From: Celerinatantimonas yamalensis | GTDB taxonomy: Bacteria > Pseudomonadota > Gammaproteobacteria > Enterobacterales > Celerinatantimonadaceae | Assembly: GCF_046054155.1 (NCBI RefSeq) | Contig: NZ_JBEQCT010000002.1 | Coordinates: 1-64,000 of the forward strand | DNA length: 64,000 bases | Direction of reading: 5' to 3' | Shown here: positions 34,369 through 42,889 of the stretch, one piece after another | Layout of the letters: each line of letters opens with the position of its first letter | How positions within the stretch are numbered: position 1 is the first letter of the stretch | Program-made: the position numbers and the translations under genes | The notes under the pieces: generated by a model | What the model was told of the DNA's origin: nothing | Seen by the model: the letters and a program-made list of their open reading frames with translations, nothing else | The model's database searches: none

Positions 34369-35619
34369 GTGTCTAAAATCAACTCTTTGATGGGCAACAT
34401 CGGCTTTCAAGTCGTCATTGCTATGATTGTCGGAACGACTGTTGGCGCTCTCATGGGCAATCAAGCAGCTATATTTGCACCATTAGGAACTATCTTCATT
34501 AACCTAATTAAGATGCTTGTCATTCCATTAGTTGCCGTTGCGCTGATTTCTGGTGCAGCGGGTTTAGGTCATAGCTCAAATGCAGGTAAAGTCGGTCTAA
34601 CAACCCTTGCCTATTTTGCTTTAACATCCGCAGCTGCGGTCGCTCTTGCTCTGGTGATGGGAGTCATTTTCAAACCAGGTTTAGGCATTGACGTCTCTGG
34701 TGTCCAAGGCATGTTTTCCACTGAATATGCAGCGCAAGGCAATTTGCCGACCTTCTGGCAAACCATCACAGGCATGATCCCAACCAATGTCTTCAAATCT
34801 CTCAACAACGCCAATATTCTGCAAATTCTAGTGTTCTGCCTATTTTTCGGCGTAGCACTCGCAAAGCAACCTAAAGAGCGTCGTGAACCAATCACAAACG
34901 GGGTCAATACAATTGTTGATTGTTTCGTGTGGATGATAAATAAAGTGATGATTATCGCTCCGCTTGGTGTATTTGGTCTCATGGCAGAAGCTGTAGGCAC
35001 CTTCGGGTTTAGCGCGTTAACCGTGGTGCTAAAACTCTTCGTGGTCTATGTTTTGGCAATCCTCATTTTTGGTTTTATTGCTTACCCGCTGATGATTCAA
35101 TTGTTCACTAAAACATCAGCAAAAAAATTCATCTTAGCGATGAAAAAACCGCAAGCAGTCGCGCTGTCTACTGCATCATCGATGGCAACGTTGCCTGTCA
35201 ATATGGACACCGTTGAAAATGAACTTGGGGTGAAAAACTCGACAGTTGCATTCGTGCTACCACTGGGGGCAACAATCAACATGTCAGGCAATGCAATTTA
35301 CTATGGTTTAGTTGCCATTTTCTTTGCCCAATTGTTTCACATTGATCTTTCTATGGGCGCTTATATCGCAATCATCCTGACATCAACACTCGGCGCGGTA
35401 GGTCAAGCCGGCGTTCCTGGTCCATCGTTTCTGGTAGTAGCGGTTTTATTAGCCGCGGGCATTCCAATCGAAGGTCTCCCGCTGTTATTTGCTCTCGACC
35501 GCATCTTCGACATGATCCGCACCGCACTTAATATCACTGGCGATGCGGCCTGTGCTCTGATTGTTGATGCGTTAGTTGAACAAGAAGTACAAGTCGAGCT
35601 GCAAAACCAAGAATCTTAG
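34369..35619 (+). CDS. Dicarboxylate/amino acid:cation symporter (DAACS family)
   Basis: Secondary transporter of the GltP/DctA/GltPh fold. 416 aa, GTG start after AAGGGAA. Hairpin HP1 has STASSMATLPVNMDTVE (about residue 265), and helix TM8 keeps the substrate set D-R-N-D in FDMIRTALNITGD (about 383-395). In GltPh the Asp and Arg of that segment bind the substrate's amino and side-chain carboxyl groups, so an acidic amino acid or dicarboxylate is plausible. The TM7 sodium motif NMDGT is replaced by NMSGN (about 304), which may alter cation coupling. Beside the peptide transporter, same strand, with its own terminator. Confidence 0.88.
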   Translation: MSKINSLMGNIGFQVVIAMIVGTTVGALMGNQAAIFAPLGTIFINLIKMLVIPLVAVALISGAAGLGHSSNAGKVGLTTLAYFALTSAAAVALALVMGVIFKPGLGIDVSGVQGMFSTEYAAQGNLPTFWQTITGMIPTNVFKSLNNANILQILVFCLFFGVALAKQPKERREPITNGVNTIVDCFVWMINKVMIIAPLGVFGLMAEAVGTFGFSALTVVLKLFVVYVLAILIFGFIAYPLMIQLFTKTSAKKFILAMKKPQAVALSTASSMATLPVNMDTVENELGVKNSTVAFVLPLGATINMSGNAIYYGLVAIFFAQLFHIDLSMGAYIAIILTSTLGAVGQAGVPGPSFLVVAVLLAAGIPIEGLPLLFALDRIFDMIRTALNITGDAACALIVDALVEQEVQVELQNQES

Positions 35620-35640
35620 CCAGCTCATCTCTTTTAGCAA

Positions 35641-35664
35641 AAAGTCGCTCAATTGAGCGGCTTT
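35641..35664 (+). terminator. Intrinsic terminator after the symporter
   Basis: AAAGTCGCTC-AATT-GAGCGGCTTT, a 10-bp stem with one G-T pair, ending in TTTATC. Confidence 0.7.
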
Positions 35665-36017
35665 ATCAAGCGCGATTCAAGGCGCAATAGTTTACATCGT
35701 GCAGTCAGGTTCATCAGATAGCTGAGTTCATTGAACGTAGATATTCGCATATCAAGCCAAATTGCAATATAGTAACCACAGTGTTTAATTCCAGTTAAAT
35801 AAAATTACTTTCTCACAAACAGGATAATCTCATTTATATAGTCATTTTAGGAGTAAATCATATTACTTCACAGCTCAAATCTTATCTATTTATCAATACA
35901 ACCTTGCATCAACTTAGCTAATTATTAACAATGACCTCGATAAAACATCCAAGCTAGATAGGCTAATGGCCTACACATGCCCTATTTTATAAAATTTTAT
36001 ATTATTCAAATAATATA

Positions 36018-36046
36018 TTGACAATATATAATCTAATTTGCTTAAT
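36018..36046 (+). promoter_or_regulatory. Promoter of the first peptide-binding protein gene
   Basis: Perfect -35 TTGACA, 17-bp spacer, -10 CTTAAT. The stretch TCTAATTTGCTTAAT recurs at the same place before the second gene. Confidence 0.7.
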
Positions 36047-36070
36047 AAAACAGCATAATAAAAATACATA

Positions 36071-36081
36071 TCAACACAACA
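36071..36081 (+). promoter_or_regulatory. CA-rich possible GcvB sRNA target in the leader
   Basis: TCAACACAACA followed by T: the CAACACAACAT part is an exact complement of the E. coli GcvB GU-rich seed. dppA and oppA are known GcvB targets in enterics. Confidence 0.4.
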
Positions 36082-36121
36082 TATGAGCCTCAACCGCTCA
36101 ATAACATGGAAAGTATTGCTT

Positions 36122-37873
36122 ATGAAACAAATGAAGCTCCTGCCACTAGCGCTGCTAGTGGCGTCATGCTGCGTTTTCGCGCAGCAGCCCAAGGTGTTAA
36201 AATTTGCCGGCGATAGTTCGCCGCGAAATCTTGACCCCATTCAATCGGGTACGCTTTATGCCACTGAGGTTGTCTCCGCAATTTACGACACGCTCTATCA
36301 ATATAAATACCTGCAACGCCCTTACCAATTAGAGCCCGATCTTGCTGCAGCAATGCCACAAATATCTAAAGATGGACTCACTTACACATTCACCATCAAA
36401 AAAGGCGTCCATTTTGCCAACGACCCAGCCTTTGCTAATGGCAAAGGGCGTGAAGTCACCGCACAAGATTTTGTCTATTCAATAGAACGCAATTTTGATC
36501 CCAAAAATCGCTCGCAAGGCACATGGCTGTGGTCAGGTAAAATTGTAGGATTGGACCAATGGGCTAAAGATGGCGCTGACTATAATAAACCGGTCACTGG
36601 CCTCAAAGCACTCAATCGCTATACCATTCAAATCAAGTTAACGCAGCCTTACCCACAGTTAATGTATTCACTAGCAATGCCCTTCTCATCAGTTGTTCCT
36701 AAAGAAGCTGTGGATAAATACGGTAAAGAATTTGCCATTCATCCGGTTGGTAGTGGGCCATTTGAATTAGTCTCAACTAACACAACGAAAACGGTGTTGG
36801 TTCGTAATCCTAACTATCGTCATGAAGTCTTCCACCTCAAACAAGAAGGATACAACCCTAAAACACAAGCTCAATCAGGCGTCGCTGAATTGGATGGTAA
36901 AACGCTCCCTATCGTTGATCGCGTTGAAATCAGTTGGATCCCAGAGATTTCAGCGGCATGGAACTCATTTACCAAAGGTAATGAAGTGGTCAACGCCGGG
37001 GTATCTAACCAATATATGGATCAAGTCTTAGCCTCACGCGATCCGGTTAAACTCAAACCCGCCTTTGCTAAAAAGTATCATTATCGAGTTAAACGCGAAG
37101 AGGGCTTTGTCTATAACACCTTTAACTTTAACGACCCAAATTTAGGCTACTCGAAAGACCCTAAAGTCAACGCGCAAAATAAAGCGCTGCGCTGTGCCAT
37201 CATCAAATCATTTAACTGGCCGCAGCGAATTAATCGCTTCTATATGGGAATGGGTCACGCTTATCCTGGCTTTATCGTCCCAGGAACCAATGGCTATGAT
37301 CCCAAGCTCAGCAAAGCATCAGTGACACAAGATATTGCGGGTGCTAAAAAACTGCTTAAGCAATATGGTTGGAATAAACATAATCTACCCATGATCATCT
37401 ATCCATCCACGGCCACTGTGGAAGATCGACAATTCTATGAACAATTTCGGGGAAACCTGTTAGAAATAGGTTATCCGAAAAACAAAATTAAGATGAAAAC
37501 CTATGCCACCTTTGGGGATTTCAATCGAGATTTGACCAATAGTAAGACCATGATGGCACCCATGGGATGGAGCCTAGACTACCCCGATGCGCAAGATACA
37601 CTGCAGCTCTTTTATGGCCCATTCCACTCACCAGGTGCTAACGCGGCGAACTACAACAACCCCAAATACAATGCGTTGTATGAAAAGTCGGCGAGCATGC
37701 AACCCAGCCCTGAACGTACTGCGATTTACAAAGAGATGAACAAAATCTTAATCAATGATTGCGTCGGTATTGGCTCATTCTCTCGGACAGGGATTGCACT
37801 GTGGCATAAAAATGTTGTGATGTGGCCGAATGCATTTGCCGGTAATATTTTCAAATATATCGATATAAAATAA
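36122..37873 (+). CDS. dppA: Peptide ABC transporter substrate-binding protein, copy 1
   Basis: Family 5 periplasmic binding protein (DppA/OppA type) that delivers peptides to the DppBCDF permease. The ATG at 36122, with GGAAAG upstream, gives 583 aa with a signal peptide MKQMKLLPLALLVASCCVFA. An upstream ATG at 36083 would add 13 residues before the signal peptide. Family segments include PRNLDPIQSGTLYATEVVSA (about residue 34) and YPQLMYSLAMPFSSVVPKEA (about 175). It is longer than E. coli DppA (535). VASC inside the signal could act as a weak lipobox. Roughly 70% identical by eye to the next gene. It has its own promoter and terminator. Whether di- or oligopeptides are bound is open. Confidence 0.9.
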   Translation: MKQMKLLPLALLVASCCVFAQQPKVLKFAGDSSPRNLDPIQSGTLYATEVVSAIYDTLYQYKYLQRPYQLEPDLAAAMPQISKDGLTYTFTIKKGVHFANDPAFANGKGREVTAQDFVYSIERNFDPKNRSQGTWLWSGKIVGLDQWAKDGADYNKPVTGLKALNRYTIQIKLTQPYPQLMYSLAMPFSSVVPKEAVDKYGKEFAIHPVGSGPFELVSTNTTKTVLVRNPNYRHEVFHLKQEGYNPKTQAQSGVAELDGKTLPIVDRVEISWIPEISAAWNSFTKGNEVVNAGVSNQYMDQVLASRDPVKLKPAFAKKYHYRVKREEGFVYNTFNFNDPNLGYSKDPKVNAQNKALRCAIIKSFNWPQRINRFYMGMGHAYPGFIVPGTNGYDPKLSKASVTQDIAGAKKLLKQYGWNKHNLPMIIYPSTATVEDRQFYEQFRGNLLEIGYPKNKIKMKTYATFGDFNRDLTNSKTMMAPMGWSLDYPDAQDTLQLFYGPFHSPGANAANYNNPKYNALYEKSASMQPSPERTAIYKEMNKILINDCVGIGSFSRTGIALWHKNVVMWPNAFAGNIFKYIDIK

Positions 37874-37895
37874 TCAGTTAAAGCATCAATCATCA

Positions 37896-37930
37896 AAAAT
37901 AGGGCACGTCACATTGTGTTCTATTTTTTT
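37896..37930 (+). terminator. Intrinsic terminator after binding protein copy 1
   Basis: AAAATAGGGCAC pairs with GTGTTCTATTTT (two G-T pairs), 8-base loop, T-run after. Confidence 0.75.
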
Positions 37931-37971
37931 CCATGGTTATAATCAACCGATGGTTGAAAAAAGTACCTCTT

Positions 37972-38029
37972 CATGGCTGCGTTTACGCAGCCATGAATCG
38001 TTGTGCAGTACATCGCCTACAGCGATGTA
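37972..38029. other. Two consecutive perfect hairpins
   Basis: CATGGCTGCG-TTTA-CGCAGCCATG (37972-37995) and TACATCGC-CTACA-GCGATGTA (38009-38029). No long U-run after either. Could be REP-like or mRNA-protective elements. Confidence 0.6.
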
Positions 38030-38135
38030 TGTATTTTGCTGAGAGAAGGTGGTATATATAACACTTCACGGCTAAATTGGCATAAATAACTATTTAAATA
38101 TTTATAAGCTATATTTAATTTTTAGAAATAAAACA

Positions 38136-38164
38136 TTGACAACATAAAGTCTAATTTGCTTAAT
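38136..38164 (+). promoter_or_regulatory. Promoter of the second peptide-binding protein gene
   Basis: TTGACA, 17-bp spacer, CTTAAT; a paralogue of the promoter at 36018. It probably also drives the permease genes. Confidence 0.7.
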
Positions 38165-38245
38165 ATCGTAAACAAACAGATTGCATTATTTGCATAGACA
38201 ACATCAATGAGCCCTGAGAGCTCACAGAACAAGGACAGTGGATTT

Positions 38246-40003
38246 ATGAAACTTCTTAAGTTACTCCCTCTCGCAGCGCTGGTGGCATCCTCCTGCGCGT
38301 TGGCGAATACGCCAAAGGTATTAAAAATATTGGGGGATAGCGCACCGCGAACGCTTGATCCAGTCCAATCGGGGACTATGTATGCCAACGAAATTGTGAC
38401 CGCCGTTTATGACACGCTTTACCAATACAAATATCTGAAAACCCCATTCCAGCTTGAGCCCGATCTCGCGACAGGTATGCCAACCGTATCGAAAGATGGT
38501 TTAACCTATACCATTAAAATAAAAAAAGGGGTCCATTTTATCAACGATCCCGCCTTTGCTGATGGGAAAGGTCGTGAAGTCACTGCCCAAGATTTTGTGT
38601 ACTCATTAGAACGTAACTTTGATCCTAAAAACCGCTCACAAGGAAGCTGGCTGTGGGCTGGAAAAATTGTAGGGCTCGATCAATGGGGTAAGGATGGTGC
38701 CGACTACAGTAAACCAATTGCAGGCCTAAAAGCGCTTGATCGCTATACCATCCAAATTAAGTTGATTAAGCCTTATCCGCAGTTGATGTACACCCTTGCA
38801 ATGGGTTTTTCAGCCGTGGTACCGAAAGAAGCGGTCAAGAAATATGGGCGTGAATTTGCCATTCATCCAGTGGGCAGTGGCCCTTTTGAAATGGTTTCAA
38901 CCAACACCACTAAAACAGTATTAGTGCGTAATCCAAATTATCGCCACGAAGTGTTTAATCTGAAACAAGAAGGCTATGACCCTAAAATTGAAGGGAAAGC
39001 AGGTCTTGCAGAGCTTGAAGGGAAAACACTGCCAATTGTCGACCGTGTAGAAGTTAACTGGATCCAAGAATCTTCTGCGGCTTGGAACTCCTTTACCAAA
39101 GGTAATGAAGTCGTCAACGCAAGTTTACAAAACGATCAAATCGATCAGGTGTTAGCGTCTAAATCACCCGTTACACTTAAACCTGCCTATGCGAAAAAAT
39201 ATAACTATCGTGTTACCACCGAAGCCGGTCTAGTCTACAACCTGTTCAACTTTGATAACGATTATTTTGGCCACTCGAAAAACCCTAAAACTGACGCACA
39301 AAATAAAGCACTGCGCTGCGCCATCATCAAATCATTCAACTGGCCACAACGGATCAGTCGCTTCTACCTAGGGCTTGGCCACGCATATCCTGGCTTTATT
39401 GTCCCTGGTACTGATGGTTTTGATCCAAAAATGGATAAAAGCTCTGTTACACAAGATATTGCCGGTGCGAAAAAACTCCTCAAAGAATATGGTTGGAATA
39501 AACATTCCTTACCTGTGCTGACTTATCCTGCCATGGCATCAGTGAAAGATCGGCAATTTTATGAACAGTTCCGAGGCAACTTGATTAAAATTGGTTACCC
39601 GAAAAATAAAATTAAGTTAAAAACGTATGCAACCTTCGGTGATTTCAACCGCGATGTGAAAAACAGCAAAACCATGCTGGTTCCGATGGGATGGGGTTTA
39701 GACTACCCAGATGCACAAAATACGTTGCAACTGTTTTATGGTCCGAACCGTTCACCAGGTGCAAACAGTGCCAACTATAACAATCCAAAATACAATGCGT
39801 TATATGAAAAAGCAGCTGACATGCAGCCAAGTCCAGAGCGCACCGCCATTTACAAACAACTTAACAATATACTTGTGAATGACTGTGTCGGTATCGGCTC
39901 GTTCTCACGCACGCATATCTATTTATGGCATAAGAATGTCATTATGTGGCCTCAGACTGATTTCTTAGGCAACTACTTTAAATATGTCGATGTAAAGAAA
40001 TAG
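38246..40003 (+). CDS. dppA: Peptide ABC transporter substrate-binding protein, copy 2
   Basis: Tandem paralogue of the previous gene. The ATG at 38246, with AAGGACAG upstream, gives 585 aa with a signal peptide MKLLKLLPLAALVASSCALA. Most of the sequence lines up with copy 1 without gaps. Differences cluster around residues 295-320, for example NASLQNDQIDQVLASKSPVT against NAGVSNQYMDQVLASRDPVK, and in the C-terminal third; this could alter peptide choice. It ends 7 bp before the permease gene dppB, so this copy is in the operon with the permease, while copy 1 is separated by a terminator. Confidence 0.9.
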   Translation: MKLLKLLPLAALVASSCALANTPKVLKILGDSAPRTLDPVQSGTMYANEIVTAVYDTLYQYKYLKTPFQLEPDLATGMPTVSKDGLTYTIKIKKGVHFINDPAFADGKGREVTAQDFVYSLERNFDPKNRSQGSWLWAGKIVGLDQWGKDGADYSKPIAGLKALDRYTIQIKLIKPYPQLMYTLAMGFSAVVPKEAVKKYGREFAIHPVGSGPFEMVSTNTTKTVLVRNPNYRHEVFNLKQEGYDPKIEGKAGLAELEGKTLPIVDRVEVNWIQESSAAWNSFTKGNEVVNASLQNDQIDQVLASKSPVTLKPAYAKKYNYRVTTEAGLVYNLFNFDNDYFGHSKNPKTDAQNKALRCAIIKSFNWPQRISRFYLGLGHAYPGFIVPGTDGFDPKMDKSSVTQDIAGAKKLLKEYGWNKHSLPVLTYPAMASVKDRQFYEQFRGNLIKIGYPKNKIKLKTYATFGDFNRDVKNSKTMLVPMGWGLDYPDAQNTLQLFYGPNRSPGANSANYNNPKYNALYEKAADMQPSPERTAIYKQLNNILVNDCVGIGSFSRTHIYLWHKNVIMWPQTDFLGNYFKYVDVKK

Positions 40004-40010
40004 GTCCCTC

Positions 40011-40964
40011 ATGGATTCATTGAAATATTCTCTGCGGAAGCTGTTGTACGGCTTCCCCCTTTTATTCGGGGTTACGTTAATTAGTTTTGTACTGATGGTC
40101 TATTTTGGCCCCGACAAAACTTATGATTTATTAGGTCGTAATCCAACGGCTGCACAAATTGCAGCCATTCACCATCAGCTTGGATACGACCAACCCTTTT
40201 GGGAACGTTATATTCACTACCTGCATCAGATGATTACCTTTAATTTTGGTTATTCTGATTCAAGTGGTGAAAAAGTAACAGCCATGTTGTCACGGACTAT
40301 CCCAATTTCCGTTGAACTGATTATGCCTGGCTTTATTTTAGGCAATGTAGTGAGTTTGGCACTTGGGTTATTGGCGGCGAATAACCGTGGTAAGTGGCTT
40401 GATAAGTTAGTGATGTCCTCATCGGTGGTGGGGATGAGTATCTCGTATATCATCATCATCATCGCGATGCAGTTAATTTTCTGCTCGAGTTATGGATTAA
40501 ACTGGTTTCCAGTGTATGGCTGGGAAGTTCACTCCCTGCCTAGTTATCTCTATTATGTGACAGTACCAACACTGTGTTCAGTATTCGTCTCAGTGGGCTA
40601 TAGCACCCGTTTTTATCGCGCTATTTTAGTCGAAGAGATGTCTAAGGATCATGTGCGTACAGCGCGCGCCTTTGGTCACTCACCACTGCGTATATTAATC
40701 AAACACGTCTTAAAAAATGCACTCATTCCAATTATTACGACCATTGTATTTTCAATCCCGTTTATGTTAGTTGGTGGTGCATTGTTATTAGAAACTTTCT
40801 TTGGTATTCCTGGTGTTGGGCTTATAAGTTACAACGCGATCACCACAGGTGACTTACCCGTTGTCAAAGCGATACTTACCTTAACCACCTTGCTCTTTAT
40901 TGTCGTGGTTAGTATTGCAGATGTGCTCTATAAGCTTGTTGACCCACGTATCTCGCTAAAATAG
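40011..40964 (+). CDS. dppB: Peptide ABC transporter permease DppB
   Basis: First inner-membrane permease subunit. 317 aa, six predicted helices, a conserved N-terminus LRKLLYGFPLLFGVTLISFV, and the ABC-contact EAA loop EEMSKDHVRTARAFGHSP near residue 205. GIPGVGLISYNAI near residue 265 is typical of DppB/OppB. It follows the second binding protein directly and precedes dppC by 9 bp. Confidence 0.93.
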   Translation: MDSLKYSLRKLLYGFPLLFGVTLISFVLMVYFGPDKTYDLLGRNPTAAQIAAIHHQLGYDQPFWERYIHYLHQMITFNFGYSDSSGEKVTAMLSRTIPISVELIMPGFILGNVVSLALGLLAANNRGKWLDKLVMSSSVVGMSISYIIIIIAMQLIFCSSYGLNWFPVYGWEVHSLPSYLYYVTVPTLCSVFVSVGYSTRFYRAILVEEMSKDHVRTARAFGHSPLRILIKHVLKNALIPIITTIVFSIPFMLVGGALLLETFFGIPGVGLISYNAITTGDLPVVKAILTLTTLLFIVVVSIADVLYKLVDPRISLK

Positions 40965-40973
40965 GACGTTGTT

Positions 40974-41861
40974 ATGACTGATATTGTAAATATGCCAGAG
41001 CAACAGCCAAAGCTTAAACGCGAGTCGCTGTGGAGTAAGGCATTTAAAAAATTTTCCCATGACCGCATCGGATTGATTAGCCTATTCGTGGTGTTAATCT
41101 ATATGGGAATCGCGATTGCTGTTTGGCTCGGATGGCTTGGCAATGGTTGGGATCAAATGATCACCAACGGCTACCAAGGCCCGAGTGCGGCCCACTGGTT
41201 TGGAACCAACATCAATGGCCAAGATATCTTTGCACGGGCGATGTACAGTACTAAAACAGCCTTTTCGGTAGGGATTATTGTTGCCTGTAGCGCAACGTTC
41301 ATTGGGGCAATTACCGGCGCTTTAATGGGCTATTTCAATAGCACAGTTATTGACGAGTTCATTATGTGGATCATGAACTGTCTCGATTGTATTCCTTTCT
41401 ATCTGCTCGTTGCCGCGATTGCTTTTGCACTTCCCGACAACACGTACTCGATGCATATTGCGATGACCGCCACCTTCTGGACAGGCACTGCAAGGGTGGT
41501 TCGTGGTGAGATGATTAAACTCAAAAATATGGAGTTTACAGAAGCAGCACGAGCTTTAGGGGTACCCACCTATAAAATTATCTTCAAACATCTACTGCCA
41601 AATACTTCTCATATTATCTTAGTCAATATGTCGTTATTGTTTATCTCGGCCATTAAAGCTGAAGTTATTTTGAGTTTCTTAGGCATTGGGGTGAAAAATG
41701 GTATCAGTTGGGGGTTAATGCTCGCTGCCGCAGGTGGTGAAGTAACCGGTGGGCATTTTTGTAACTTCTTTGCAGCATCAGGGATGTTATTCGTATTAGT
41801 ATTGGCCTTCAATATGTTCTCCGACTCTCTTCAAGATGCACTGGATCCAAGGACTGTTTAA
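40974..41861 (+). CDS. dppC: Peptide ABC transporter permease DppC
   Basis: Second permease subunit. 295 aa, with a cytoplasmic N-terminus (LWSKAFKKFSHDRIGLISLF), the periplasmic HWFGTNINGQDIFARAMYST segment (about residue 75) and the EAA loop EFTEAARALGVPTYKIIFKH near residue 185. It forms the channel with DppB. dppD starts 3 bp after its stop. Confidence 0.93.
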   Translation: MTDIVNMPEQQPKLKRESLWSKAFKKFSHDRIGLISLFVVLIYMGIAIAVWLGWLGNGWDQMITNGYQGPSAAHWFGTNINGQDIFARAMYSTKTAFSVGIIVACSATFIGAITGALMGYFNSTVIDEFIMWIMNCLDCIPFYLLVAAIAFALPDNTYSMHIAMTATFWTGTARVVRGEMIKLKNMEFTEAARALGVPTYKIIFKHLLPNTSHIILVNMSLLFISAIKAEVILSFLGIGVKNGISWGLMLAAAGGEVTGGHFCNFFAASGMLFVLVLAFNMFSDSLQDALDPRTV

Positions 41862-41863
41862 TC

Positions 41864-42889
41864 ATGACGACTCATCCATCTTCAACGCCGCTGCTCAAAG
41901 TGGACAATTTAGCCGTTGATTTTTCAACTGACAAAGGCGTTGCTCGAGCTATCAATGGGATTAGCTTTGAAGTCATGCCGGGTGAAACACTGGCCATCGT
42001 TGGTGAATCGGGGTGTGGCAAATCAGTAAGTTCACTGGCGGTCATGGGGTTAATTCCCTCACCACCAGGTCGCATCGCCGAAGGCAGCATTAAGTTTCAA
42101 GGTAAAGAACTGGTCGGATTAAGCCATAAAGCGTATCGACAAATTCGTGGCAATGAGATCTCCATGATCTTTCAAGAGCCGATGACTGCGCTCAATCCCG
42201 TGCTTAAAGTCAGCACCCAGATGATTGACGTCATCCGAAACCATACTCAATGTTCAAAACGAGAAGCACTAAACAAAGCCATTGAAATGCTCGAAATTGT
42301 CGGCATTCCATCGCCAGAAAAGCGTGTTCATGTTTATCCCCATGAGCTTTCAGGGGGGATGCGTCAACGGGTGATGATCGCGATGGCCCTCTCATGTGGC
42401 CCCAAACTGCTGCTCGCTGATGAGCCCACTACGGCGTTGGATGTCACCATTCAAGCGCAAGTGATGCGGGAGTTAGTTCGTCTCAAAAAAGAGCTCGAAA
42501 TGGCAGTTGTGCTCGTCACCCATGATTTAGGTGTGGTGGCAGAATCATGCCAACGTGTCGTGGTGATGTACTGTGGTGAAATTATTGAGCAAGGACGCGT
42601 CGATGAGATATTTTCCAACCCACAACACCCCTATACGCAAGGACTGTTAGCGTCTATTCCAGTGGTTCGTGATAAAAAAATTGCACGCTTACCAACCATT
42701 GAGGGTGTCGTACCTGATCTATTTAGCTTGCCAAAAGGGTGTCGATTCTCAACCCGCTGTCCCAAAGCCACATCCAAATGCCATGAAAGTGCTCCAAGGT
42801 TAAAAGAAGTATCAGACGATGGTGTACCATCAACGGCTCCGCTTGGCCACCAAGCGGCCTGCTTCTATGCTGAGGAGGTTAACGCATGA
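41864..42889 (+). CDS. dppD: Peptide ABC transporter ATP-binding protein DppD
   Basis: First ATPase of the importer. 341 aa. Walker A GESGCGKSVSSLAVM (about 45), signature LSGGMRQRVMIAMAL (about 160), Walker B LLLADEPTTALDV (about 182), and the C-terminal oligopeptide extension with the Cys set CRFSTRCPKATSKC (about 295-310), where DppD/OppD proteins bind an Fe-S cluster or metal. Its stop overlaps the dppF start by 4 bp. Confidence 0.94.
   Translation: MTTHPSSTPLLKVDNLAVDFSTDKGVARAINGISFEVMPGETLAIVGESGCGKSVSSLAVMGLIPSPPGRIAEGSIKFQGKELVGLSHKAYRQIRGNEISMIFQEPMTALNPVLKVSTQMIDVIRNHTQCSKREALNKAIEMLEIVGIPSPEKRVHVYPHELSGGMRQRVMIAMALSCGPKLLLADEPTTALDVTIQAQVMRELVRLKKELEMAVVLVTHDLGVVAESCQRVVVMYCGEIIEQGRVDEIFSNPQHPYTQGLLASIPVVRDKKIARLPTIEGVVPDLFSLPKGCRFSTRCPKATSKCHESAPRLKEVSDDGVPSTAPLGHQAACFYAEEVNA

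Larger units (their letters stand above)
35665..36121. other. Promoter region of the first peptide-binding protein gene
   Basis: About 460 bp, very AT-rich, without a gene. The right end holds a sigma-70 promoter (36018-36046) and a CA-rich leader (36071-36081). Nothing else is evident. Confidence 0.5.
37874..38245. other. Gap between the two binding-protein genes
   Basis: About 370 bp: terminator of copy 1 (37896-37930), two perfect GC-containing hairpins (37972-38029), then the promoter of copy 2 (38136-38164). No gene. Confidence 0.6.
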
